Assembly (NCBI GenBank): GCA_951813525.2
Contig: CATOTJ020000003.1
Location: 62,001 to 126,000 of the forward strand
Direction: 5' to 3'
Length of the DNA stretch: 64,000 nucleotides
Source: Thermohalobaculum sp951813525
GTDB taxonomy: Bacteria; Pseudomonadota; Alphaproteobacteria; Rhodobacterales; Rhodobacteraceae
This document shows positions 1 to 8,860 of this stretch, piece by piece (within the stretch, counting starts at the first letter, position 1; each line of letters starts with the position of its first letter). The notes under the pieces were generated by a model. It did not search any database. It was not told where the DNA came from and worked only from the letters and a program-made list of their open reading frames with translations. The position numbers were made by a program, and so were the translations under genes.

Positions 1-1
1 C

Positions 2-1087
2 CAATTTCCCGAACCAAGCCCGGTGGGGTCCGGGCTGATGATCCAACCCGTCGGGCTTGCGGTAATGGCCGAACTGGGCCTGGCCGATGCGGTGCGGCAG
101 GCCGCCAGTCCAATCGCCCGGATTTTCGGGCAAACCGATATTGGCCACACGGTTCTGGACGTCGTCTACCGTGATCTGCGTCCAGATATTGCGGGTCTGG
201 CGATCCAACGGGCCGTTCTCTTCGACATGCTGCTGCGCGCCGCGCAGCAATCGGGCGCCCGGCTGATCCCGAATACAATGATCACCGACGCGCAGCAGGA
301 CGGCCAAAGCGCCAGCTTGATCGCGCAGAACAACGATATCGGCCCATTTGACCTGGTTCTGGACGCGCTTGGCGCCTATTCGCCGCTTTGCCCGCGCGCA
401 TCCAGGCCGCTCAGATATGGCGCGCTTTGGGCGTTGCTGGACTGGCCCCAGGGCGCCGATCTTGCGGTTGACCGGCTGGAACAGCGCTATCGCCGCGCCA
501 ACCGCATGGTCGGGGTTCTGCCGGTGGGCCGCGGCGCAGACGGGCGGGAAAAGCTCACGTTTTTCTGGAGCTTACGCGCACAGGATCATGCCAGCTGGCG
601 CGATGCGCCGCTGCCCGGTTGGAAGGCTGAAGTAACGCGCCTCTGGCCGGAAACCGCGCCGGTCACCGATCAGATTACGTCCCATGACGACTTGGTCTTT
701 GCCCAATACACGCACCACACCGTGCGCAATCCAGGCCGGGGCCGGATCGCGCATCTCGGCGACAGCCATCATGCGACCAGCCCGCAATTGGGCCAAGGCG
801 CGAATACCGCACTCCTCGACGCAATGGCTCTGGCCCGCGCGGTCGAGATGCATGGCCACCCGATCACGGCAACCGCTGCCTATTCAAAAGCAAGGCGGAT
901 CCATGTGCGCACCTATCAGACCCTCAGTTGGCTGTTCACGCCGCTTTATCAATCGGACAGCCGCGCCCTGCCGCTGATCCGCGACTGGATAGCGGCGCCT
1001 GCATCCCGGCTGCCATTGGTCCCGCGCTTGTTGGCCAAACTCGTGGCCGGTGAACTGGTCTCCCCTGGCGATCGTATCGGCGGCTGA
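2..1087 (+). CDS. FAD-dependent monooxygenase, 5' end outside window
   Basis: The frame is already open at the window edge, so the N-terminal GxGxxG FAD-binding fingerprint is not seen. The visible 361 residues start at the stretch leading to GSGLMIQP, which follows the first beta-alpha-beta unit in UbiH/PHBH-type aromatic hydroxylases. The second FAD (GD) motif, HLGDSHHATSPQLGQGAN, lies in the C-terminal third. These enzymes use NAD(P)H and O2 to hydroxylate aromatic or polycyclic substrates; the substrate here cannot be told. The gene ends 87 bp before an HpaR-type regulator and an HpaB-family hydroxylase on the same strand, which fits an aromatic-catabolism neighbourhood. A GTG at 23 is an in-frame codon, but I think the real start lies upstream. 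Confidence 0.8.
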   Translation, partial: QFPEPSPVGSGLMIQPVGLAVMAELGLADAVRQAASPIARIFGQTDIGHTVLDVVYRDLRPDIAGLAIQRAVLFDMLLRAAQQSGARLIPNTMITDAQQDGQSASLIAQNNDIGPFDLVLDALGAYSPLCPRASRPLRYGALWALLDWPQGADLAVDRLEQRYRRANRMVGVLPVGRGADGREKLTFFWSLRAQDHASWRDAPLPGWKAEVTRLWPETAPVTDQITSHDDLVFAQYTHHTVRNPGRGRIAHLGDSHHATSPQLGQGANTALLDAMALARAVEMHGHPITATAAYSKARRIHVRTYQTLSWLFTPLYQSDSRALPLIRDWIAAPASRLPLVPRLLAKLVAGELVSPGDRIGG

Positions 1088-1144
1088 TCCAGTCAGGGCG
1101 CCATTCTGAACGCCCTTGCAAATCCGGCGCGATCTTGTTAATTA

Positions 1145-1163
1145 ATATGTGAAATAATCATAT
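1145..1163. promoter_or_regulatory. Palindromic candidate operator upstream of hpaR
   Basis: An AT-rich inverted repeat ATATG-N9-CATAT sits 12 bp before the ATG of the MarR-family gene, in an otherwise GC-rich stretch. MarR dimers typically bind such 16-20 bp palindromes over their own promoter, so autoregulation (and control of the downstream hpaB-like gene) is inferred. Binding is not shown. Confidence 0.5.
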
Positions 1164-1174
1164 CGAAACAAAAT

Positions 1175-1639
1175 ATGCCCGCTTTTCGCGAAACCCTGCC
1201 GATGATCCTGAACGTCACGCTCGACGGTGTGATGCCGGTCTATCGCGAGCTATTCGCGCGGCACGCGCTGACCGAACAACAATGGCGCATTCTTCGCGTT
1301 CTCTGGGCTGAAGGAGCGGTGACGACAACGCATCTGTCGCGCCAGACATTGTTGCCCGCGCCCAGCCTTGTCGGAATTCTCGACCGCCTGGAAAAGCGCG
1401 GCCTTGTCACGCGCCAACGCTCGGATCACGATCGGCGCAAGGTTCATGTGACCGCGACCGATGCCGGGCTGACATTGCACAGCCAGGTTATGCCCGCCCT
1501 CGAACGCATCCATGCCGCCGTGACCAACGCCATCAACCCGGCCGAGTGGCAGGCGATGCAGGATGCGCTTGCGAAAATCACCAACACCATTTCGGACCAG
1601 ACCCTCGACGATCTGCTGGCCGAACCCGAAACAACCTGA
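1175..1639 (+). CDS. hpaR: MarR-family regulator, HpaR-like
   Basis: A 154-residue winged-helix protein of normal MarR length. The N-terminal FRETLPMILN and the run LTEQQWRILRVLWAEG are typical of the homoprotocatechuate-operon repressor HpaR. The wing region reads DRLEKRGLVTRQRSDHDRRK, the DNA-contacting part of the fold. HpaR represses 4-hydroxyphenylacetate degradation genes and is relieved by aromatic acids. Here only one hpa-like gene follows, 12 bp downstream, so the two are probably one transcript. The start is the ATG just behind the AT-rich palindrome. The family assignment is firm; the inducing ligand is inferred. Confidence 0.8.
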   Translation: MPAFRETLPMILNVTLDGVMPVYRELFARHALTEQQWRILRVLWAEGAVTTTHLSRQTLLPAPSLVGILDRLEKRGLVTRQRSDHDRRKVHVTATDAGLTLHSQVMPALERIHAAVTNAINPAEWQAMQDALAKITNTISDQTLDDLLAEPETT

Positions 1640-1651
1640 GAAGGATCCACC

Positions 1652-3148
1652 ATGGACAAGCGTGCCCTCCCCCCCGATAGCCTGGGCAATGGCATCCGCA
1701 CAGGTGCGGAATATCTTTCGGGCCTGCGCGACGACCGCGAAGTCTGGACACGCGGCAAACGCGTGACCGACGTTACTGAAGACCCCGGCATCGCCCGCGG
1801 TGCAAAAACCCTGGCCGATTTCATGGACCGCCAGCACGATCCAAAGCGCAGCGAGGCCATTACCTATCTGGACGACGACGGCCGGCGCTGCCCGATGGCC
1901 TTCAAGATCCCGAAATCGGCCGACGACATCAAAGCCCGCGGCAAAGCCTTCTACGAATGGGCAAAATGGTCCGCTGGCATGTTCGGGCGCACGCCCGACT
2001 ATAAAAACGCCTCGCTTACAGCCTTTGCCGCGGCGCCCGGCTTTCTGGCGCAGGGGACCAAGGGCCAGGCTGATTTCGCTGCCAATATGCAGCGCTTTTA
2101 TGATCACGTCCGCACGAACGATAAAGTGCTGACCCATACATTGGTCAATCCGTCGGTCAGCCATCAGGTCGCAGCCGCAGGCAACTTTTCGAAAGAGGTT
2201 GCGCTGCATGTCATCAAGGAAACCGATGCCGGGCCGATCGTACGTGGTGCGCGGCTGCTCGCGACACTCGGCCCCTCGGCCGACGAGATCGAGGTCTTTC
2301 CCTCGACGGTCCTGAAAGCCGCGCCCGAAAACGTGCCGTTCGCGTTTGCCTTTGCCATTCCGATCGCCACACCGGGCCTACGGCTTTTGTGCCGCGATAC
2401 CTATGATGAAGGAAAGTCGCGCTTCGATGCACCATTGGCCTCGCGATTCGAGGAAATGGACGCCGTCGTCATCTTCGACGATGTGCTGGTGCCATGGGAA
2501 AGGGTCTTCATGTATGGCGACCCCGGCCTCTGCAATCAGGCATTCGGCGCGACCAACGCGGTTGTTCATATGGCCCACCAGGTTGCGTGCGGCAAGCTGG
2601 CAAAAGCCGAGTTTGTCACCGGCCTTCTATGCAAGATCCTGGCGTCCACCGGGCGCGACCGCGATATGGCGATGAAGGGCATCATCTCGGAAGTCATGCT
2701 GATGACCGAAACCGTGCGTGCTCTGCTTTTCCAGGCCGAAGCCGAGGCGCATCAAGACGAATGGGGCAATTTCATCCCATCCCGACGCCCGCTGGACACG
2801 TCGCGCAACCTCTTCCCGAAGTTTTATCCCCGCATGATCGAAATCCTGCAGAACATGGGCTCCTCTTCGCTGATGGCGACACCGTGCGAGGCAGATTTCG
2901 AAGGCGAAATCGCAGGGGACATCGAACAGTATTTCCAGGTCGCCAATCTGGGTGCACGGGACAGGGTCGCGCTCTATCGTCTGGCCCATGATGTTGCCGT
3001 ATCGGGCTTTGGAAGCCGCCAGGCCCTTTACGAGCGGTTCTTTTTCGGCCCGCCGCACCTGATGAACGCAGCCTATTTCGACCTATACGACCGCGCCAGC
3101 GTGATCGATCGCGTCGATCAGATGCTCGAAGAAAATGCGGCGCTCTAA
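1652..3148 (+). CDS. hpaB: 4-hydroxyphenylacetate 3-hydroxylase-family oxygenase
   Basis: A 498-residue protein matching the HpaB family (HpaB_N then HpaB C-terminal domain, acyl-CoA-dehydrogenase-like fold, usual length 480-520). These are FADH2-dependent oxygenases that ortho-hydroxylate phenols such as 4-hydroxyphenylacetate. They need reduced flavin from a separate HpaC-type reductase. The start ATG follows GAGAAGGATCCACC. The regulator gene ends 12 bp upstream. No HpaC reductase and no homoprotocatechuate ring-cleavage genes are in the window, so the true substrate may be another phenol, and reductant must come from elsewhere. The family also contains 4-hydroxybutyryl-CoA dehydratase-like members, but the regulator favours a phenol hydroxylase. 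Confidence 0.75.
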   Translation: MDKRALPPDSLGNGIRTGAEYLSGLRDDREVWTRGKRVTDVTEDPGIARGAKTLADFMDRQHDPKRSEAITYLDDDGRRCPMAFKIPKSADDIKARGKAFYEWAKWSAGMFGRTPDYKNASLTAFAAAPGFLAQGTKGQADFAANMQRFYDHVRTNDKVLTHTLVNPSVSHQVAAAGNFSKEVALHVIKETDAGPIVRGARLLATLGPSADEIEVFPSTVLKAAPENVPFAFAFAIPIATPGLRLLCRDTYDEGKSRFDAPLASRFEEMDAVVIFDDVLVPWERVFMYGDPGLCNQAFGATNAVVHMAHQVACGKLAKAEFVTGLLCKILASTGRDRDMAMKGIISEVMLMTETVRALLFQAEAEAHQDEWGNFIPSRRPLDTSRNLFPKFYPRMIEILQNMGSSSLMATPCEADFEGEIAGDIEQYFQVANLGARDRVALYRLAHDVAVSGFGSRQALYERFFFGPPHLMNAAYFDLYDRASVIDRVDQMLEENAAL

Positions 3149-3227
3149 CACCGGGACATCAGACGGCCACATCGCGAAATGCGGGATGGCCCTTGACCTC
3201 GCCGTCGCTGGCGCCGTCGCCCTGGAC

Positions 3228-4142
3228 TCAGGCTGACTGAAACTGATCCCGCACCGCCGTACGCGCGGCGACAACGCGGCCACGACCGGTCTCTTTCGCG
3301 CGATAGAGGCTCTCATCGGCCCGTGCCAAGATCGTCGCAGCACTCTTGTCGCCCGCATTCGCGACCGTGACGCCGCAGGAAAGGTTCAGGCAAAACATTC
3401 CGTCCATCTTGGGTAAACGGTGTTTGGCGCATTCACTGATCAGGCGGCGGCAGGCATCGACCGCTTCGCTCAATCTGGTCTCCGGGAACATGATGGCGAA
3501 CTCGTCCCCGCCAAGGCGCGCAAAGTGATCGAACGACCGCAAACCCATCGCCATGGTTTGGGCGACTTTCCGCAAAATCCGGTCGCCTTCCGCATGGCCC
3601 AACTGGTCATTGATCTTCTTGAAGTAATCGATATCCAGCATCGCCACGGCAAGCGACGTGCGATGGCGGCGATACCGGTTCAATTCCGCGTCGACTGTCC
3701 GCAGAAAACTGCGGCGGTTGGCCAGGCCGGTCAACTCGTCGCTATCTGCCTGCTCCTTCAATATCCGGCAGGCCGCTTCGAACTCCCGCACAGTCAAAAC
3801 GCTGACCGGAACGCCTTCCTCGACGACAAGAACGTGATGGACACCCTCGACGCTCATCCGGTTCAGCATCTCCGACACGTCATCGGCCAATGTACAGGTC
3901 ACCAGGGCCCGGTTCATCGAATCCCCGACGGTCATCAGGGCAATCGACGCCCCCTTTTCCGCAACCGAATTTACCAGATCCCGTTCAGACAGAATGCCCA
4001 GAAGGCGCGAACGGGACATAACCACCAGCGCCGTCGCATCCAAATCGCGCAGCATCGCCGCAGCCTCCAGCAGCGGCAGGTCTGTTCCGACCGTTATCGC
4101 AGGCAGGCAATTGCCCCCCTGCAGCAAATCACTGATCATCAT
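3228..4142 (-). CDS. CBS-pair diguanylate cyclase (GGDEF)
   Basis: A 304-residue soluble protein with a pair of CBS domains at about residues 10-125, then a GGDEF domain. The active-site loop GGDEF is intact at 211-215. An RSFD (RxxD) inhibitory I-site lies five residues before it at 202-205, so product feedback by c-di-GMP is expected. It should make c-di-GMP from GTP, with the CBS pair probably sensing an adenine nucleotide. No EAL or HD-GYP domain is present. It is convergent with the hpaB-like gene and stands alone; the SDR upstream on the same strand ends 236 bp away. Two ATGs are adjacent at the start (4142 and 4139). Confidence 0.9.
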   Translation of the reverse strand: MMISDLLQGGNCLPAITVGTDLPLLEAAAMLRDLDATALVVMSRSRLLGILSERDLVNSVAEKGASIALMTVGDSMNRALVTCTLADDVSEMLNRMSVEGVHHVLVVEEGVPVSVLTVREFEAACRILKEQADSDELTGLANRRSFLRTVDAELNRYRRHRTSLAVAMLDIDYFKKINDQLGHAEGDRILRKVAQTMAMGLRSFDHFARLGGDEFAIMFPETRLSEAVDACRRLISECAKHRLPKMDGMFCLNLSCGVTVANAGDKSAATILARADESLYRAKETGRGRVVAARTAVRDQFQSA

Positions 4143-4378
4143 GACCGGCCTCCGATCAGTTTACTCGGGCACTCAACAAAACCTCCAGACCGGCCCGATT
4201 TCCGGAACCAAGCCCTTACAGCCGCAAGTTTGAATAACTGGCAGCGAAGATCGCTCCACTTGGTTAACAGAGTACTAATCCCGGAGGCTGCGAACGCCCG
4301 CAACTGTCGGCCTGAATGGGTCAGATCCGATACCGCGGTTGCGCGGTCGCTGACTGGCCCGGCTACGTTGGAAAAACC

Positions 4379-5119
4379 TTAGCGCCCCCCGGACACGTCG
4401 ATCATCGTACCCGTCACATAACTGGCGCCGTCACCGGCCAGCCACAAAATGACCTTGGCAACCTCATCGGCCGAGCCTGGCCGGGCCATCGGCACCCCGC
4501 CGACCAGACGCTGGACCCGGTCCGGCGCCCCCGCCGAGGCATGAATGTCTGTTTCGATCAGGCCGGGGCGCACCGCATTGACCCGCACGCCGTGTGGCGC
4601 CAACTCCTTCGCCAGGCCGATTGTCAGCGCATCGGTCGCGCCCTTGGAACCGGCATAATCGACGAACTCGTTCGGCGAGCCCAGGCGCGCCGCTGCGCTT
4701 GACGAAATGACAACCGCACCGCCCGGGCCGCCCTTGTTGGTCGGCATGCGCCGCGCCGCTTCGCGAGCGACCAAATAGGCACCCAGCACATTAACGTCGA
4801 ACACCCGCCGCATCCGGTCGACCTCCATATCCGCGAACGTGGTGATCGGGGCGACGATCCCGGCGTTGTTGATGACGGCCGTCACCGGCCCCATCGCCTC
4901 GGCAGCGTCATACATCGCTTTGACATCTGCCTCGTTGGCGACGTCGCCCTGTTGGGCGATGGCCTGCGATCCGATGGCATTCACATCCGCAACGACCTGA
5001 TCTGCCGCCGCGCGGTTCGAGGTATAGTTCACCAGAACCTGCCAGCCTTCCTTTGCCGCCAGACGGCAGGTTGCCGCTCCGATACCCCGGCTGCCGCCGG
5101 TCACCAGCATTACAGACAT
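4379..5119 (-). CDS. Short-chain dehydrogenase/reductase
   Basis: A 246-residue classical SDR. TGGSRGIG near the N-terminus binds NAD(P), NNAG is present in VINNAGIV, the catalytic Ser lies in VVISSSAAA and the Tyr-Lys pair in YAGSK. The C-terminus SYVTGTMIDVSGG is the usual substrate-loop end. It resembles the glucose/3-oxoacyl reductase-like SDRs; the substrate is unknown. It begins 1 bp after the stop of the alpha/beta-hydrolase gene, so the two are cotranscribed and probably act on related metabolites. Confidence 0.85.
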   Translation of the reverse strand: MSVMLVTGGSRGIGAATCRLAAKEGWQVLVNYTSNRAAADQVVADVNAIGSQAIAQQGDVANEADVKAMYDAAEAMGPVTAVINNAGIVAPITTFADMEVDRMRRVFDVNVLGAYLVAREAARRMPTNKGGPGGAVVISSSAAARLGSPNEFVDYAGSKGATDALTIGLAKELAPHGVRVNAVRPGLIETDIHASAGAPDRVQRLVGGVPMARPGSADEVAKVILWLAGDGASYVTGTMIDVSGGR

Positions 5120-5120
5120 C

Positions 5121-5933
5121 TTACTCTCCCCAATTTCCGATCCAGGCGTTCGTGATCGCGCTTTCGGGATCGGTCAGCGCCTCTATCACATCGAAATGGT
5201 GTCGTCCGGGTTCTTCGATGCAGCGGGTCACCGCACCCAAACCTGTCCAGATATTTGCCAACAGGGCGTTCTGACGAACAAATTCCGGGCGCTCGTCGGC
5301 GCCGACCCAGCAGGTCACATGGGTGCCCTCGCGCGGCTCCAGCAGTACCGGGCTTTCGGCGGCCGCTTCGGGGCCGTCGATAAACAGGTTCGTGTTCATC
5401 TGGGTGCGGCGCAGCGGGCGCAGATCGTGAACGCCGCTAATCGACAAGGTATGCTCGATCCGCGCGGCAGTACCGGCATCCAAGGGTCCGGTGTCACAGA
5501 TCATCCGGGTCACCAGATGCCCGCCCGCCGAATGGCCGGCCAAATGGATCGGGCCATCGACCAGCCCCGCGGCCAGCGTGACCGCCGCCGCGATCTCTTG
5601 CGTGATGTCGCTGATCCTTGCGTCTGGACAAAGTGTGTAACTTGGCAGTGCGACGGCCCATCCGTTGCTCGACGCGCCCGCAGCCAGATGGCTCCAGGTC
5701 CCCGCATCAAAGCGCATCCAGTATCCGCCATGCACAAAGACGGCAAGGCCGAGCGGTGCAGTTTCGGGGTGGAAAACGTCCACCTTGTTGCGCGCGCCGG
5801 ACCCGTAGGCGTGGGTTTCGAACCTGTCCGCCTGTGCTTCCCTGAAGGCCAAAGCCTGCGCTTCCCAGCGCGGCGGATAACCCTCTGCGCCAGGAATATG
5901 GGCGCCGTTGGCATAAGCATCGTCCCAGTTCAT
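5121..5933 (-). CDS. Alpha/beta hydrolase, arylformamidase-like
   Basis: A 270-residue alpha/beta hydrolase. The oxyanion motif HGGYW is at about residues 68-72 and the nucleophile elbow GHSAGG at about 133-138 (Ser135). SGVHDLRPL resembles the kynurenine formamidase/esterase group that includes eukaryote-type arylformamidases. The start at 5933 is chosen because AAGGAGGGGTTCAG precedes it; a longer open frame reaches 6287 but runs over the recJ start and lacks such a site. It is first in a two-gene unit with the SDR. Kynurenine formamidase activity is possible but unproven, since no other tryptophan-degradation genes are nearby. Confidence 0.75.
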   Translation of the reverse strand: MNWDDAYANGAHIPGAEGYPPRWEAQALAFREAQADRFETHAYGSGARNKVDVFHPETAPLGLAVFVHGGYWMRFDAGTWSHLAAGASSNGWAVALPSYTLCPDARISDITQEIAAAVTLAAGLVDGPIHLAGHSAGGHLVTRMICDTGPLDAGTAARIEHTLSISGVHDLRPLRRTQMNTNLFIDGPEAAAESPVLLEPREGTHVTCWVGADERPEFVRQNALLANIWTGLGAVTRCIEEPGRHHFDVIEALTDPESAITNAWIGNWGE

Positions 5934-6030
5934 CTGAACCCCTCCTTGGATAAACGCACCATAAGTGGCCACCAGAATATGTCCAATCGCCCCGCTGGAA
6001 TTCGCGCGCGCCTTCGGGCAAGCAAGGGGG

Positions 6031-7800
6031 ATGGAGCAATCTTCCTTTCTGGGCGTCGCACAGTCCTTATCCGGGCGGCGTTGGGTCGGCCTGACGGCAG
6101 ATGTCGAGCGCGCGGCAGAGGCCGTCGCGCAAGTCACGGGCCTGCCCGGGATCGTCGCGCGGCTGCTGGCCATGTCCGGGGTTCCAGCCGATGCGGCAGA
6201 GGCGCATCTGGCCCCAACGCTGCGCGATTTGATGCCGGACCCGTCCACGTTGACTGGTATGGACGCCGCAGCCGAGCGTTTGTGCACCGCCGTTCTGCAA
6301 AGCCAGCGCGTCGCGATTTTCGGCGACTACGATGTCGATGGCGGTGCGTCCGTTGCGCTGTTGTCGGGCTGGTTGCAAGCCATGGGCCTCACGCCGACCA
6401 GCTATATTCCAGATCGGATCGACGAGGGCTATGGCCCGAACGTGCCTGCAATGCAGAGCCTCGGCACGGTCCATGATCTGGTTATTTGCGTCGATTGCGG
6501 AACCTTGAGTTTCGAGCCGATCGCCGCAGCGCGCCAGGCCGGTGCGGACGTGATCGTGGCCGACCACCATCTGCCGGGCGAGGAATTGCCAAAGGCGATT
6601 GTCGTGAACCCGAATCAGGTGGGTGACCAATCGGGCCTCGGTCACCTTTGTGCGGCGGGCGTCGTATTTCTGATGCTTGTGGCCGCCAACCGCGAACTGC
6701 GAACTGGTGGATATTTTGGCGATCAACGCCCGGCGCCCGATCTGTTGGCTGGCCTGGATCTGGTCGCTGTCGCCACGGTCGCCGACGTCGCGCCAATGAT
6801 CGGGCTGAACCGGGCCTTTGTTCGCCAGGGGCTGGCGGTAATGGCACGGCGCGCCAGGCCGGGGCTGGTCGCGCTGGCGGACATCGCCGGGTTGACCGCC
6901 CCGCCGACCGCGGGCGATCTGGGGTTCTCGCTGGGACCGCGGATCAATGCCGGCGGGCGGATCGGGGCCGCCGATCTGGGCGCCCGTCTGTTGATGACCG
7001 GCGATCCGCACGAGGCAGCGGCCCTGGCCGAACGGCTTGATCAGTTGAACATCGAGCGCCGCGGGCTGGAGGCAGGCGTTCTGGAGGCGGCAATCGACCA
7101 GGTCGAGGCGAAGGGCGCCGACGGGCCATTGGTGTGGGCCGCGGGCGAAGGCTGGCATCCCGGCGTCGTCGGGATCGTTGCCAGCCGTTTGAAAGACCGG
7201 TTCAATCGTCCCGCGGTTGTCATCGGCCTCGACGGAACCGAAGCCAAGGGGTCGGGCCGCTCGATCCCGGGGATCGATCTGGGCGCCGCGATTGCCGACC
7301 TTACGGCCGAGGGGTTGCTGGACAAAGGCGGCGGACACCGGATGGCCGCCGGTATGAGCGTGACCGCCGACCGGGTAGACGCCGCGATGACAGCGCTCGG
7401 TGCAGCGCTCGACCGTCAGGGCGCAGCTGCGCAAGGTCCAAGGGATCTCGTGCTGCTGGGCAGTCTCGACCCGGCGGGCGCAACCCCGGATCTTGTCACT
7501 CAGTTGGATGCCGCCGGTCCCTTCGGGCCGTCCAACCCGGCGCCGCGCATCGCCCTGCCCAGCGTGATCCCAACCGGTGTTCGCATTGTCGGCAACGGGC
7601 ACGCACAGTTCAAAGCTGCCAGCGGCGCAGATTCGGTGGCCGGGATCGCCTTTCGCGCCAGCGACAACGGCTTTGCCGACCGGTTGATGGCAGCCGCAGC
7701 GGCGCGGGCGCCAGTGCACCTGGCAGGGCGCCTTGAAATTGACGACTGGGGCGGACGGCGCAAGGCCAAGCTTCGGCTGGAGGATATCGGCGAGGTCTGA
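6031..7800 (+). CDS. recJ: Single-stranded-DNA exonuclease RecJ
   Basis: A 589-residue protein of typical RecJ length. The DHH-phosphoesterase motifs are visible: DYDVDG (motif I), CVDCG (motif II), ADHHLPG (motif III, DHH) and, later, the DHHA1-type GGGHRMAAG. RecJ degrades 5' single strands in RecF-pathway recombination and mismatch/base-excision repair. The start at 6031 (MEQSSFLGV) follows AAGGGGG; an earlier in-frame ATG at 5965 would overlap the promoter space of the divergent hydrolase. It is divergently placed from the hydrolase/SDR pair. Confidence 0.95.
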   Translation: MEQSSFLGVAQSLSGRRWVGLTADVERAAEAVAQVTGLPGIVARLLAMSGVPADAAEAHLAPTLRDLMPDPSTLTGMDAAAERLCTAVLQSQRVAIFGDYDVDGGASVALLSGWLQAMGLTPTSYIPDRIDEGYGPNVPAMQSLGTVHDLVICVDCGTLSFEPIAAARQAGADVIVADHHLPGEELPKAIVVNPNQVGDQSGLGHLCAAGVVFLMLVAANRELRTGGYFGDQRPAPDLLAGLDLVAVATVADVAPMIGLNRAFVRQGLAVMARRARPGLVALADIAGLTAPPTAGDLGFSLGPRINAGGRIGAADLGARLLMTGDPHEAAALAERLDQLNIERRGLEAGVLEAAIDQVEAKGADGPLVWAAGEGWHPGVVGIVASRLKDRFNRPAVVIGLDGTEAKGSGRSIPGIDLGAAIADLTAEGLLDKGGGHRMAAGMSVTADRVDAAMTALGAALDRQGAAAQGPRDLVLLGSLDPAGATPDLVTQLDAAGPFGPSNPAPRIALPSVIPTGVRIVGNGHAQFKAASGADSVAGIAFRASDNGFADRLMAAAAARAPVHLAGRLEIDDWGGRRKAKLRLEDIGEV

Positions 7801-7888
7801 TCCGGCTTGGCGCGGCTGAGGCCACTCACCGATCCTCGCCGGGTTCGCGCCTATCCGGCCCTCACCGCCAGGACCGGCGGGTCCGCTA

Positions 7889-8746
7889 CTACGCGGCGGA
7901 CACCGTCCGCGGTTGCAATGTCCACGGGTCAATCACCGAATCCCCGGCAATCAAAACAAAGGCCGATTCGTCACGGCGCAGCCAGTACCGCCGCTCGCGC
8001 ACGGTCATCGACATCCCCGCATCGCGGGCAACGATTTTCAATCCGTCACGCAAATCGATGCCGCCGCGCAGCACCCGGCGCACTATCGCCCCCAGGCACC
8101 GGTACGCGCTGCGCGGATCGCCGGGGCGCGGCGCCAATTCCAGCTCGTGACCTATGAACGGGCGCAGCCCATATGTCACCATGCCGGTGGCATCGGCGGC
8201 AGGATAACCCTGCGCAACCACCGGTGCATAGCTGACCCAGCTGCTGTGCGGGATCGTTCCCGTCAACAACGTCTCCGCCGCCATGGCATGTTCACCAGGC
8301 TCCAGCAACGCGCGTGCAGGTCCCCAAAGAATGGCAAGCGGGTGCACGATCGCCGCAATGCCCGTCGCCACGAAATGCGTTGCTGCCGAATAGGCAAGCG
8401 CACCTTCCAGGCCCGCCAGATTTCCGCCGCAGGTTATCGTCAGATGCGCCTGATGACTGCGTTGCGCGGGCGTCGGGTTCCAAGTGCGCAATATCTTTAA
8501 CGGCGGCAGAATATCGCCCCGTTCGACCGGATGATCGTGCGATTCGATGACGACATTTGCGTGATCGATCGTCAGCAGGGCGCTGTCGCCCTCGCCGGTG
8601 TTCCCCGGCAACGCATCGACCGCGCCGATACCTGGAAAACGCTGCGCCAAAGTCCGGGCGATCCGGTCGATATCGAGCGGCCAGGGGCTGCGCAGCAATA
8701 GCGTGGCGGTGAAATAACGCGACATTCCGCTGTCCGGTCCTTTCAT
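7889..8746 (-). CDS. DUF4261-like hypothetical protein
   Basis: A 285-residue protein with no transmembrane segment or signal peptide. Features such as the opening LLLRSPWPLDIDRIARTLAQ and the motif TYGLRPFIGHELEL resemble DUF4261 proteins, a family of unknown function. The start could be 8746 (MKGPDSG) or 8725 (MSRYF); neither has a decisive ribosome-binding site. It is convergent with recJ and lies 114 bp downstream of the degenerate SDR on the same strand. No functional inference is justified. Confidence 0.6.
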   Translation of the reverse strand: MKGPDSGMSRYFTATLLLRSPWPLDIDRIARTLAQRFPGIGAVDALPGNTGEGDSALLTIDHANVVIESHDHPVERGDILPPLKILRTWNPTPAQRSHQAHLTITCGGNLAGLEGALAYSAATHFVATGIAAIVHPLAILWGPARALLEPGEHAMAAETLLTGTIPHSSWVSYAPVVAQGYPAADATGMVTYGLRPFIGHELELAPRPGDPRSAYRCLGAIVRRVLRGGIDLRDGLKIVARDAGMSMTVRERRYWLRRDESAFVLIAGDSVIDPWTLQPRTVSAA

Positions 8747-8860
8747 CGGATCGTGTTGGCAGACCCGAAAGAATGAGTGCCTCAGCTATGCCAGATGCGG
8801 GTGAAGGTCAGGTAAATCACAGCGCACCGCACTCCTGCGCACTCATGCAGGACCGGCTCG

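Noticed and set aside
3165..3191. GGCCA...TGGCC stem after the hpaB-like gene
   Set aside because: The stem has several mismatches and no T-run, so it is not supported as a terminator.
6067..7932. 621-residue open frame opposite recJ
   Set aside because: It is a shadow of the high-GC recJ coding frame; composition is His/Arg/Gln-rich without domain motifs, while recJ has all DHH motifs.
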